A stretch of 32,181 bases of DNA. Origin: an uncultured Collinsella sp. (GTDB lineage: Bacteria; Actinomycetota; Coriobacteriia; Coriobacteriales; Coriobacteriaceae). Both the position numbers and the translations under genes were made by a program. Location: NCBI GenBank assembly GCA_959020035.1, contig CAUEQX010000003.1, positions 1 to 32,181 on the forward strand, given 5' to 3'. Positions 26,227-32,181 of this stretch are shown piece after piece. Each line of letters opens with the position of its first letter. The first letter of the stretch is position 1. A model generated the notes under the pieces. The model saw only the letters and a program-made list of their open reading frames with translations. It ran no database searches and was not told where the DNA came from.

Positions 26227-26698
26227 TATCGCGCACGAGGACCGGGCGCAGTCTACGGTCGAGGCTGCTTTTTTGCTGCCGACGTTTCTGACGCTCATCC
26301 TTCTCGCACTGCAACCGGTGTGCCTGCTTTATACGCGCGCGGTCATGGAGTCTGCCGCCGCCGAGACCGCGCGGCTCATGACCACGACGACGGCGGAGGA
26401 CGACGATCTTAAGGAGTTCACCCGCCGCCGGCTTGCCGCAGTGCCCAACGTTTCGATCTTTCATGCCGGCGGGCCGTTGTCGTGGGATATCGAGCTTGGC
26501 CGGGCCGGTGCGGGTGGCGTCTCGTCCGTGTCCGTTTCCGGCGAGGTCAAGCCGTTGCCTGTGATCGGTGCGTTTGCGCAGGCTATGGGTGGTACCGCCG
26601 AGGGCGGCTACGTTGAGCTCAAGGTCGATGTCTCGTATCAATCGCGTCCCGAATGGCTGGAGGGAGATTATGATTCGTGGATTGCTGCATGGGATTAA
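26162..26698 (+). CDS. TadE-like pseudopilin with uncertain start
   Basis: The body is clear: AHEDRAQSTVEAAFLLPTF with Gln +1 and Glu +5 after Ala, a long helix, then about 120 extracytoplasmic residues. No ATG, GTG or TTG lies near the leader. The nearest canonical start is ATG at 26162, inside the preceding pilin gene (65-bp overlap), giving 178 residues with a basic 20-residue extension (MALPRCRLSTPPRALRTSRC). The alternative is ATT at 26222, which overlaps the previous TGA region, has AAGGA 11 bases upstream, and would give a 9-residue leader MDIAHEDRA like those of its neighbours. The end overlaps the tadG-like start by 29 bp. Confidence 0.75.
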   Translation: MALPRCRLSTPPRALRTSRCIDIAHEDRAQSTVEAAFLLPTFLTLILLALQPVCLLYTRAVMESAAAETARLMTTTTAEDDDLKEFTRRRLAAVPNVSIFHAGGPLSWDIELGRAGAGGVSSVSVSGEVKPLPVIGAFAQAMGGTAEGGYVELKVDVSYQSRPEWLEGDYDSWIAAWD

Positions 26699-28823
26699 GC
26701 GTTTCTGGTCTAGATGCGTTTTGACGCGCCGTCCGAGCTGCCATCGCAAACGAGGCGGCTTTATGGGCCGCGCCGGTGTCGATCTGTTTATCGAAGACGG
26801 TGCCTACACCACGCTTTCTTCTGCCGTGGTCATCCTAGTGGTGCTCACGTTGTTGTTTTCGTCGACCGCGGCGATATGGAGCATGTCGCGTGCCGGGGAT
26901 ACCCAGGTGGCGGCCGATAGCGGCGCGCTGGCGGGTGCCAACGTAGTGTCGTCCTATCACACGGCTGCCACGGTGGTTGATGCGAGCATCTTGAGTCTGG
27001 GGCTGGCGGGGTTTGCCACAATCGGGACGGGCCTGGTCGCCATCCTCATCCCAGGTGCCGAACCAGTTGCCGGCAATATGGTCGACACCGGGATTGAGAT
27101 CATTAAAACGCGCAACAAGTTTGCCAAAAGCGCATCGGAAGGCTTACAGAAAATCGAGACGGCTCTGCCATATCTGATCGCCGCGCGTGCCACGCAGGCG
27201 GTGTCGGCGCAGGATACCGATAGTGTGGCCTATACCGGTACGGCGCTTGCCGTGCCCAGGACATCCGAATCGGACTTCGCTGCGCTCAAAGGGTCAGAGA
27301 TCTCGACCGATACCATTAAAGACACATCAGATGATTTAGAGCGTGCGGCCGAGGAGCTGCGGAAGGCTTCTGAGGACACGGCGAAGGCTAAAGAGCGCGC
27401 TTGGCTGGCGGATTGTGGTGGATCGGTTCCGGCTTCGGTCGGTAGCTGTTCATGCATGTGGGAACGTGCGAGGAGTTTGGCAAAGCTCTCGGGTGAGCAG
27501 AACCCGCATTATGCCTCGAGCATTTCGTGGGAGCCACAGGTGGCGCTCGACCGCGCGAAGACCTACTACCGTCAACGCCTGGCAGACGAAAAACCGCATG
27601 GTTCAAGCGTCGAGACGAAGGCGGAGTCGGCGGCGCGCAAGGCGTTTTACACCTATGCGAGTACAGAGGTCAATCGTGCATATGTAACCGAGGACGGAGA
27701 TGAAGTCGCTTCCTATATCCCGCTGTTGCCGCGCAACACTGACGAGGTGCGAGCGACGGAACTCTATACCGATACGGTGTGGCCAACCAGTGCCATCGAT
27801 GGCAAGACGTATCTGCATTACGGAACGAGTTGCCCCAACTATAAGAAGGGGGCGCCATGCGGGCTGGCCTCGGTTGCTGCTTATGACGGGCAGGACAAAT
27901 GCAATAGATGCCATTTTGGTGTTTCGTCGCTCGGTGCCGTTGCGGCTCCTTCGACTTCTATCGAAAACGGCTTTGAGTACCACTTTGATCGATTCAAAGA
28001 GGCTCTGGAAGACTACGTCGAATGCCGCAACAAAGAACTCGAACTTGAGCGTCAGACCGAGGATGAGGCCGACCGTGCGGGCAATGCGTTTGACCAGGCC
28101 ATTAAAGCGCTTTCCGGCGAGCGCCCGCGTATCGCCCCACCTGGCCGTAACGGCGTGGTCGCCTTTGCAGTTTCGGGTGACATTACCAGCCCCGATCAAC
28201 TTAACTCCTCGTTTAACGCGGCAGTCAGGCTTGGCGATCGCGGTGCTATCTCTGCCGCGGTGCTGGCCCCCGATGAGGCGACGGCGCAAAACAACGTGCT
28301 TTCGCGATTTTTCTCGACATTGAAGGAACGCTCGGGCGGCGTTGCCGGCGTGCTCGACGGCGTCATGGATGTTTGGGGACGGCTACTCGTGGGATACGGA
28401 GACATCCAAGGTTCGGCCGACGAACTTATGGACGAGATGATTAAAGACCTAGGAGGGGGCGGCGGTGCGTTGGGCTCCATTGCATCGTGGCTCGGCGATA
28501 CCGTTTCGGCGTCCGTGGCGGCGCTAGGTTTGGAACCGTGCGACTTGCGCCTGCGAAAGCCGGTGCTGACCGATTCCGCCAACGTCATTAAGAGTCCGGG
28601 GTCTGACATTGCGGGTCTCTCTCAAACGCAAGACAAACTGCGAAGTATTCCGTTGGGCGTGACTGACCCCAAGGCGCTTTGCGAGGCCTTGGAATATCAC
28701 GTCGAGCGCACCATCAGCGGCGCGATATTCACACTTGCGGAGATCCCGCTGCCCGGCGGCGGCTCCATCCCGCTCACTGTCGATGTTGCCACGCTGGTGG
28801 GTGCTTTTGGCGGTGGGTCGTAA
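26670..28823 (+). CDS. Large TadG-like pilus assembly protein
   Basis: 717 residues. A basic N-terminus (1-30), a membrane helix at about 48-70 (LSSAVVILVVLTLLFSSTAAIW) and QVAADSGALAGANVV (about 80-94) match the N-terminal region of TadG/TadE-family proteins (typical QxAADxAALAAA). The rest is extracytoplasmic, with an alpha-helical charged segment (about 195-240) and an unusual cysteine cluster at about 250-265 and 390-415, including Cys-Asn-Arg-Cys-His at 411-415. A C-terminal ~120-residue part is glycine-rich. The ATG at 26670 has GGAGGGAG directly upstream. No von Willebrand MIDAS motif is obvious, which full-length TadG proteins often have. Its stop overlaps the next ATG (TAATG). Confidence 0.8.
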   Translation: MIRGLLHGIKRFWSRCVLTRRPSCHRKRGGFMGRAGVDLFIEDGAYTTLSSAVVILVVLTLLFSSTAAIWSMSRAGDTQVAADSGALAGANVVSSYHTAATVVDASILSLGLAGFATIGTGLVAILIPGAEPVAGNMVDTGIEIIKTRNKFAKSASEGLQKIETALPYLIAARATQAVSAQDTDSVAYTGTALAVPRTSESDFAALKGSEISTDTIKDTSDDLERAAEELRKASEDTAKAKERAWLADCGGSVPASVGSCSCMWERARSLAKLSGEQNPHYASSISWEPQVALDRAKTYYRQRLADEKPHGSSVETKAESAARKAFYTYASTEVNRAYVTEDGDEVASYIPLLPRNTDEVRATELYTDTVWPTSAIDGKTYLHYGTSCPNYKKGAPCGLASVAAYDGQDKCNRCHFGVSSLGAVAAPSTSIENGFEYHFDRFKEALEDYVECRNKELELERQTEDEADRAGNAFDQAIKALSGERPRIAPPGRNGVVAFAVSGDITSPDQLNSSFNAAVRLGDRGAISAAVLAPDEATAQNNVLSRFFSTLKERSGGVAGVLDGVMDVWGRLLVGYGDIQGSADELMDEMIKDLGGGGGALGSIASWLGDTVSASVAALGLEPCDLRLRKPVLTDSANVIKSPGSDIAGLSQTQDKLRSIPLGVTDPKALCEALEYHVERTISGAIFTLAEIPLPGGGSIPLTVDVATLVGAFGGGS

Positions 28824-29299
28824 TGGGCATTCGCACGGGCTTTCGCGAGGAGCGTGCCCAGGCGACGGTCGAGATGGCCATGGTCACGCCTGTCCTGCTC
28901 GTGCTGGCTCTCATCGCGTACAACGTCATGATCTTTGCCGGCGCGGTCGCGCGCTTCGACCGCGTGGTGCCCGACATCGTGCTGGCGCACGCTGTGGCGC
29001 CGGGCGGGGAGGGTGACGAGAGCTCTGCCGATGCCTCGGCGACGGTTCAGACTCAAATTCTGAATGCCATGGAAGGCTATGACTTGCAGATCGAAGTGTC
29101 GAGCGAGCAAAGCGCGGAGGCATCGGATGGTGGCCTGCTCTCCCTATCCGGTACGTTTAGGACCTACACCTGCACCATGCACTATGAGCCGTGGCCGACT
29201 TCTCTCAGCATCGCTGGCGTTCCGCTGGGGGCGCCGACAACGTTGTCGCACGAGCGCGCGGTGACGGTCGATCCGTGGCGTCCGGGGGTGGTCATGTGA
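28823..29299 (+). CDS. TadE/TadF-like pseudopilin
   Basis: 158 residues. MGIRTGFREERA then QATVEMAMVTPVLLVLALIA: Gln +1 and Glu +5 after Ala12, one helix, and a 115-residue extracytoplasmic part containing two spaced acidic stretches. The ATG overlaps the tadG stop by one base, and the end overlaps the DUF192 start by four (GTGA). Probably a minor pilin-like subunit with the tadE-like protein. Confidence 0.82.
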   Translation: MGIRTGFREERAQATVEMAMVTPVLLVLALIAYNVMIFAGAVARFDRVVPDIVLAHAVAPGGEGDESSADASATVQTQILNAMEGYDLQIEVSSEQSAEASDGGLLSLSGTFRTYTCTMHYEPWPTSLSIAGVPLGAPTTLSHERAVTVDPWRPGVVM

Positions 29300-29655
29300 C
29301 CGCGGTCTCGTCCTACATCGCTTACGCGCGGGCACTCAACAGGCTGGGTTGGACGCCGGCCGAGTTTGTGGTGGCGGAGTCGTTTGTCGTGCGCCTGCGC
29401 GGCATGCTGGGGCGGCGTCCGGTTGCCGCCAACGGCCTGCCGTTCGTCATGGCGTTTCCACGCTGCTCTTCGGTCCATACGTGTTTTATGGCCTATCCCA
29501 TCGACATCGCCTTCATCGATCGCGACGGCAATATCCTCGCGCGCTACGAAAACGTTCGTCCTTGGCGCATGTGCTCCTGCCTCGGCGCCTGGGCCGTACT
29601 AGAGCGTCCTTCAATCATTGTTTCGACTCCTGCTCTCCAACGCGTGCCGGCTTAA
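29296..29655 (+). CDS. DUF192 family protein
   Basis: 119 residues with the family core VHTCFMAYPIDIAFIDRDGNIL (about 56-77) and the upstream GLPFVMAFPRC. No signal peptide, unlike many DUF192 proteins that are exported. The GTG at 29296 forms a GTGA overlap with the previous stop, so it is translationally coupled to the pilus genes and is the last gene of the operon. The biochemical function of DUF192 is not established; its placement suggests a link with pilus assembly or maturation. Confidence 0.8.
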   Translation: MTAVSSYIAYARALNRLGWTPAEFVVAESFVVRLRGMLGRRPVAANGLPFVMAFPRCSSVHTCFMAYPIDIAFIDRDGNILARYENVRPWRMCSCLGAWAVLERPSIIVSTPALQRVPA

Positions 29656-29673
29656 GAATTGGCGACAGTGGAC

Positions 29674-29699
29674 TTTCGTCATACGAAATTGGGTAAGAT
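29674..29699 (+). promoter_or_regulatory. Promoter and palindrome of the toxin-antitoxin pair
   Basis: Palindrome TTTCGT-CAT-ACGAAA (29674-29688) sits 5 bases before a -10-like TAAGAT (29694-29699), where it could be the operator for antitoxin autoregulation. No clear -35. No terminator is visible between the DUF192 stop and this site. Confidence 0.5.
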
Positions 29700-29713
29700 G
29701 GAGGAGAAGATGC

Positions 29714-29944
29714 ATGGATGTTGAGATCCATCCCAACGCTAAAAAGCACCTGACGGAAAAGCAGGTGCTTAGCGCTTGGCTTGCGGTTACTGAGTGCATT
29801 CGTCGCGAGCCGAAGGACGAGCCGCCGAGATGGCTTGCAATTGGATGGCTCTCAGACGGACGAAGCGTGGAGCTTGTCGCGGTCGAGCTTGTCCGTGGGT
29901 GGCTTATCATTCATGCCTTGTCTCCAGTCCAGAAGAAATTTTGA
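29714..29944 (+). CDS. Probable toxin, BrnT-like
   Basis: 76 residues, first of a two-gene unit with a ribbon-helix-helix protein. The pattern IHPNAKKHLTEKQV ... RWLAIGWLSDGRSVELVAVE ... WLIIHALSP recalls the short alpha/beta BrnT/RelE-like toxins, including a late His near the C-terminus; the similarity is by eye and modest. GGAGGAG lies 7 bases before the ATG. The gap to the antitoxin is 35 bases. It could also be a non-toxic small protein. Confidence 0.55.
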   Translation: MDVEIHPNAKKHLTEKQVLSAWLAVTECIRREPKDEPPRWLAIGWLSDGRSVELVAVELVRGWLIIHALSPVQKKF

Positions 29945-29979
29945 CAGGAGATTGAACAGGCTCGGCAAAGGGGTCGATG

Positions 29980-30264
29980 ATGGGCAAGACGTATACGGCC
30001 GCTAATGGTCAGGTTGTAACGGATGAAATGATTGACGCGTGGTGCGAGTCGTACGAGCGCGGAGAGTTTCCGGATGGCGAACACACCGTTGGTGGGATCG
30101 TGCATGGACGGCCCCCGCTCTCAGGTGAGGGGACGGCAACGCTGTCGGTCAAGATTCCTCTGGGAATGAAGGAGGCCATTCGTCGACGGGCGGCTGCCGA
30201 GGGGATGACGCCAAGTGAGTTTGCCCGTGCGGCTCTGAGTGAAAAACTTCTTGCTGCCGGCTGA
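29980..30264 (+). CDS. Probable antitoxin with C-terminal ribbon-helix-helix
   Basis: 94 residues (95 if the ATG at 29977 is used; AAGGGG is 6 bases before 29980 and 3 before 29977). The C-terminal part SVKIPLGMKEAIRRRAAAEG with PSEFARAAL is a CopG/Arc-like ribbon-helix-helix. The N-terminal half, with a DEMIDAWCESYERGEFPDGE segment, would wrap the toxin. Gene order is toxin first, as in BrnTA. It likely binds the palindrome at 29674. Confidence 0.7.
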   Translation: MGKTYTAANGQVVTDEMIDAWCESYERGEFPDGEHTVGGIVHGRPPLSGEGTATLSVKIPLGMKEAIRRRAAAEGMTPSEFARAALSEKLLAAG

Positions 30265-30327
30265 TGCCTCTGACGTGCCGATTTATAGAACCGAGGCTGT
30301 GCTCAAAAACTTTTTTAAAATTCTCGG

Positions 30328-30355
30328 TTGACCGGAACGCGTCCTTGGTTATACT
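30328..30355 (+). promoter_or_regulatory. Promoter of tRNA-Phe
   Basis: TTGACC (30328-30333), 16 bp, TATACT (30350-30355). A 7-bp inverted repeat AACCGAG/CTCGGTT (30289-30295, 30323-30329) with a T6 run between lies just upstream. The transcribed leader has a small hairpin GCCTTG-AAA-CAAGGC (30362-30376) before the tRNA. Confidence 0.85.
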
Positions 30356-30387
30356 AATCAAGCCTTGAAACAAGGCACACCTCAAAT

Positions 30388-30460
<73 letters not shown>

Positions 30461-30473
30461 CCTTGAATTGACT

Positions 30474-30503
30474 AGGACCTCTGCAAAGGGGTCCTTTTCT
30501 TTT
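30474..30503 (+). terminator. Terminator of tRNA-Phe
   Basis: 9-bp stem AGGACCTCT/AGGGGTCCT (one T-G) with GNRA loop GCAA, then TTTCTTTT. Confidence 0.9.
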
Positions 30504-30626
30504 ATACAGCCCCCACATGGAATCGAACCCCGTGAGGGCGTGGAGCTGAGTAAACGCGTAAGCGCCGCAGCGGTCCGTCCGCGCGGCGCGCGGACGCGAT
30601 TCCCTTCCCGCCACCTTGAATTGACT

Positions 30627-30656
30627 AGGACCTCTGCAAAGGGGTCCTTTTCTTTT
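30627..30656 (+). terminator. Duplicate terminator
   Basis: Exact second copy of the tRNA-Phe terminator, within the direct repeat. Confidence 0.85.
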
Positions 30657-30820
30657 ATCGAGGGCTCTGCGGAAATTGCGTCCCGGAATTTGGCTTCAGA
30701 GTGGGATGCGCTTTCCGGCGCTTACTTCCGACGTGCGTGCACATCTCGGGCCCGCCCAGATATTCCTCCCGCTTTTGCGCCACTTTACAGACCGTTCGGT
30801 CGTCTGTCCGCACGCGCGGG

Positions 30821-30826
30821 TATACT
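30821..30826 (+). promoter_or_regulatory. Candidate -10 of the GH5-like gene
   Basis: TATACT about 65 bases before the ATG, without a clear -35. The leader contains a hairpin TGCAGGC-TCG-GCCTGCA (about 30856-30872). The remaining 160 bp after the duplicate terminator (30659-30820) shows no gene or repeat. Confidence 0.45.
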
Positions 30827-30891
30827 CAAAACGATACTTTTCCTATGCAATACGATGCAGGCTCGGCCTGCACGATCCGAAGGGGGCAGTG

Positions 30892-31953
30892 ATGGAGAGG
30901 ATACTCGGCGTTAATCTCTCTGGCTGGTTTATTCCCGAGCCTTGGGTGACCCCGTCGCTATACGCGGCGACCGGTGCATCCAACGCGGCTGAGCTGCAGG
31001 AGGCCATGGGCACCGCCGCCTATAACGAGCGCATGCGCCGTCATTACGAGACGTTTGTGAGCGAGGACGATTTCCGTCGCATGGCGCAGATCGGTCTCAA
31101 TGCCGTGCGTCTGCCGGTGCCCTGGTATGCCTTTGGCTCGCAGGAGTCCGATGCGTCCTACATCTCGGTTGTCGACTACATCGACCGTGCAATTGAGTGG
31201 GCTGCCAAGTACGACATCCGCGTGCTGCTTGATCTAGCAACTGTGCCCGGTGGCCAGGGCGATTCCAATGATTCGCCCGCCACGCCAGAGGCTGTTGCCG
31301 AGTGGCATTCGTCCACCAACGGTCGTCATGTCGCACTCGACGTGCTCGAGCGCTTGGCCGATCGCTACGGCGAGGCCGAGAGTCTGCTGGGCATTGAGCT
31401 GCTGGATACGCCGCAGATGAGTGTCCGCAAGAGCCTCTTTACCATGACGGATGGCATTCCTGCTCACTACCTGCGCAATTTCTATCGCGATGCCTACGAG
31501 CTCGTCCGTTCGTATATGCCCGAGGATAAGATCGTCGTCTTCTCGTCTTCGGGGCATCCCAGCGAGTGGAAGCATTTTATGCGCGGCGCCAAGTACAAGA
31601 ACGTCTACATGGACCTTCACCTGTACCATTACCGCGACGAGTATGCGCTCGACATCACGAGCCCCCGCGGGCTGACGACGGCGATTTCGCGCAACAAGCG
31701 CGAGCTTAAAGAAGCGATTTCGACTGGGTTCCCCGTGCTGGTGGGCGAATGGTCGGGCGCGGCGATCTTTGCCAACTCGTCGGTTACGCCCGAGGGCCGC
31801 AATGCCTACGAGCGCGTGTTTATCGCCAACCAGCTGGCTTCGTTTGCGCCGGCTGCCGGCTGGTTCTTCCAAACGTGGAAGACCGAGAAGCGCATTGCAG
31901 CATGGGACGCCCGCGCGGCGCTCGGTACGCTCGAGCGCGGCATGATTGAATAG
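30892..31953 (+). CDS. GH5-like (beta-alpha)8 protein lacking the catalytic acid/base
   Basis: 353 residues, no signal peptide, so cytosolic. The fold signature is GH5-like: GVNLSGWF at the start, NAVRLPVPW with Arg73, DLATVPGGQGDSNDS (the DLHxxPGxQNGxDNS loop of exo-beta-glucanase-like GH5), GIELLDTP, HLYHY (His243, Tyr245) and VGEWSG with the nucleophile Glu286. The normal acid/base NEP is Asp-Thr-Pro here (Thr173), and the active-site His of DLH is Ala116. It should therefore be catalytically impaired or have another function. The ATG at 30892 has AGGGGG 6 bases upstream; a longer frame upstream lacks a ribosome-binding site. Followed 6 bases later by rsmI. Confidence 0.75.
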   Translation: MERILGVNLSGWFIPEPWVTPSLYAATGASNAAELQEAMGTAAYNERMRRHYETFVSEDDFRRMAQIGLNAVRLPVPWYAFGSQESDASYISVVDYIDRAIEWAAKYDIRVLLDLATVPGGQGDSNDSPATPEAVAEWHSSTNGRHVALDVLERLADRYGEAESLLGIELLDTPQMSVRKSLFTMTDGIPAHYLRNFYRDAYELVRSYMPEDKIVVFSSSGHPSEWKHFMRGAKYKNVYMDLHLYHYRDEYALDITSPRGLTTAISRNKRELKEAISTGFPVLVGEWSGAAIFANSSVTPEGRNAYERVFIANQLASFAPAAGWFFQTWKTEKRIAAWDARAALGTLERGMIE

Positions 31954-31959
31954 GTTGAT

Positions 31960-32181
31960 ATGACGCAAAACAGCGCCCATACGGGCAAACTCTATGTGGT
32001 CGGCACGCCCATCGGCAACCTGGGCGACCTGTCCCCGCGCGTTGGCGAAGCCTTTGCCGCTGCCGATGTCATCTGCTGCGAAGACACGCGTGTGACGTCA
32101 AAGCTGCTGATGCACCTGGGCATTTCCAAGCCGCTGGCCCGTTGCGACGAGAACGGCATCGCCAGCCGCGCCGCCGGCCTG
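31960..32181 (+). CDS. rsmI: 16S rRNA 2'-O-ribose C1402 methyltransferase, 5' part (runs off window)
   Basis: Methylates the ribose of C1402 in 16S rRNA. 74 codons are visible from ATG 31960: LYVVGTPIGNLGDLSPRV (SAM-binding entry loop of the SAM/tetrapyrrole methylase fold), DVICCEDTRVTSKLL and HLGI are RsmI signatures. It starts 6 bases after the GH5-like stop with only a poor Shine-Dalgarno (TAGG), so it is probably translated by coupling. The rest lies outside the window. Confidence 0.93.
   Translation, partial: MTQNSAHTGKLYVVGTPIGNLGDLSPRVGEAFAAADVICCEDTRVTSKLLMHLGISKPLARCDENGIASRAAGL

Noticed and set aside
27900..27914. CxxCH as a covalent c-type heme site
   Set aside because: One isolated motif within a cysteine cluster of a pilus protein, with no cytochrome features or maturation genes nearby; zinc or disulfides are likelier.

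Overview
This window is high-GC (about 60%), densely coded DNA that looks like a gut Coriobacteriia (Actinomycetota) chromosome, most likely Collinsella or a close relative. That assignment is inference: it rests on protein style, a secretin-free Tad pilus locus, a transcriptional T-box ahead of pheST, and a mix of housekeeping genes with small accessory islands. No ribosomal RNA, insertion sequence or CRISPR array is visible.

Layout. 1-8.4 kb is core metabolism and translation: the end of a DUF4012 protein, glmM (cell-wall precursor synthesis), a convergent M32 carboxypeptidase, then a phenylalanine T-box leader controlling pheS and pheT. 8.5-11.4 kb is an ECF metal-uptake operon (NikMN/CbiM fusion, T component, ATPase). 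Its promoter lies inside the pheT terminator and carries a GTGTTAC-N14-GTAACAC palindrome at the transcription start, the form of a NikR operator, so nickel is the likely substrate. 11.4-13.6 kb holds a zinc-dependent phospholipase C-like protein and a convergent nuclease-like accessory protein whose stop codons overlap, followed by a 23-bp inverted repeat. 13.7-18.4 kb has divergent pyruvate kinase and a SERCA-type P2A ATPase. The ATPase mRNA leader can form two hairpins whose loops are perfectly complementary over 7 nt, and the second hairpin buries the Shine-Dalgarno sequence. This is the strongest candidate for an undescribed regulatory element here. 18.6-19.8 kb is rsgA.

20.0-29.7 kb is a compact Tad/Flp pilus operon: cpaB, tadZ/cpaE, tadA, tadB, tadC, flp, a membrane protein of unknown function, a second short pilin, tadE-like, a large tadG-like protein, a second tadE/F-like pseudopilin and a DUF192 gene. 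Most genes overlap or abut. Four of the small proteins share an A|Q-x-T-x-E processing motif, so one prepilin peptidase encoded elsewhere probably matures them all.

29.7-32.2 kb contains a small probable toxin-antitoxin pair with a promoter palindrome, tRNA-Phe(GAA) whose 3' end and terminator are duplicated about 150 bp downstream (an attachment-site-like scar), a GH5-like protein that has lost its catalytic acid/base, and the start of rsmI, which runs off the window.
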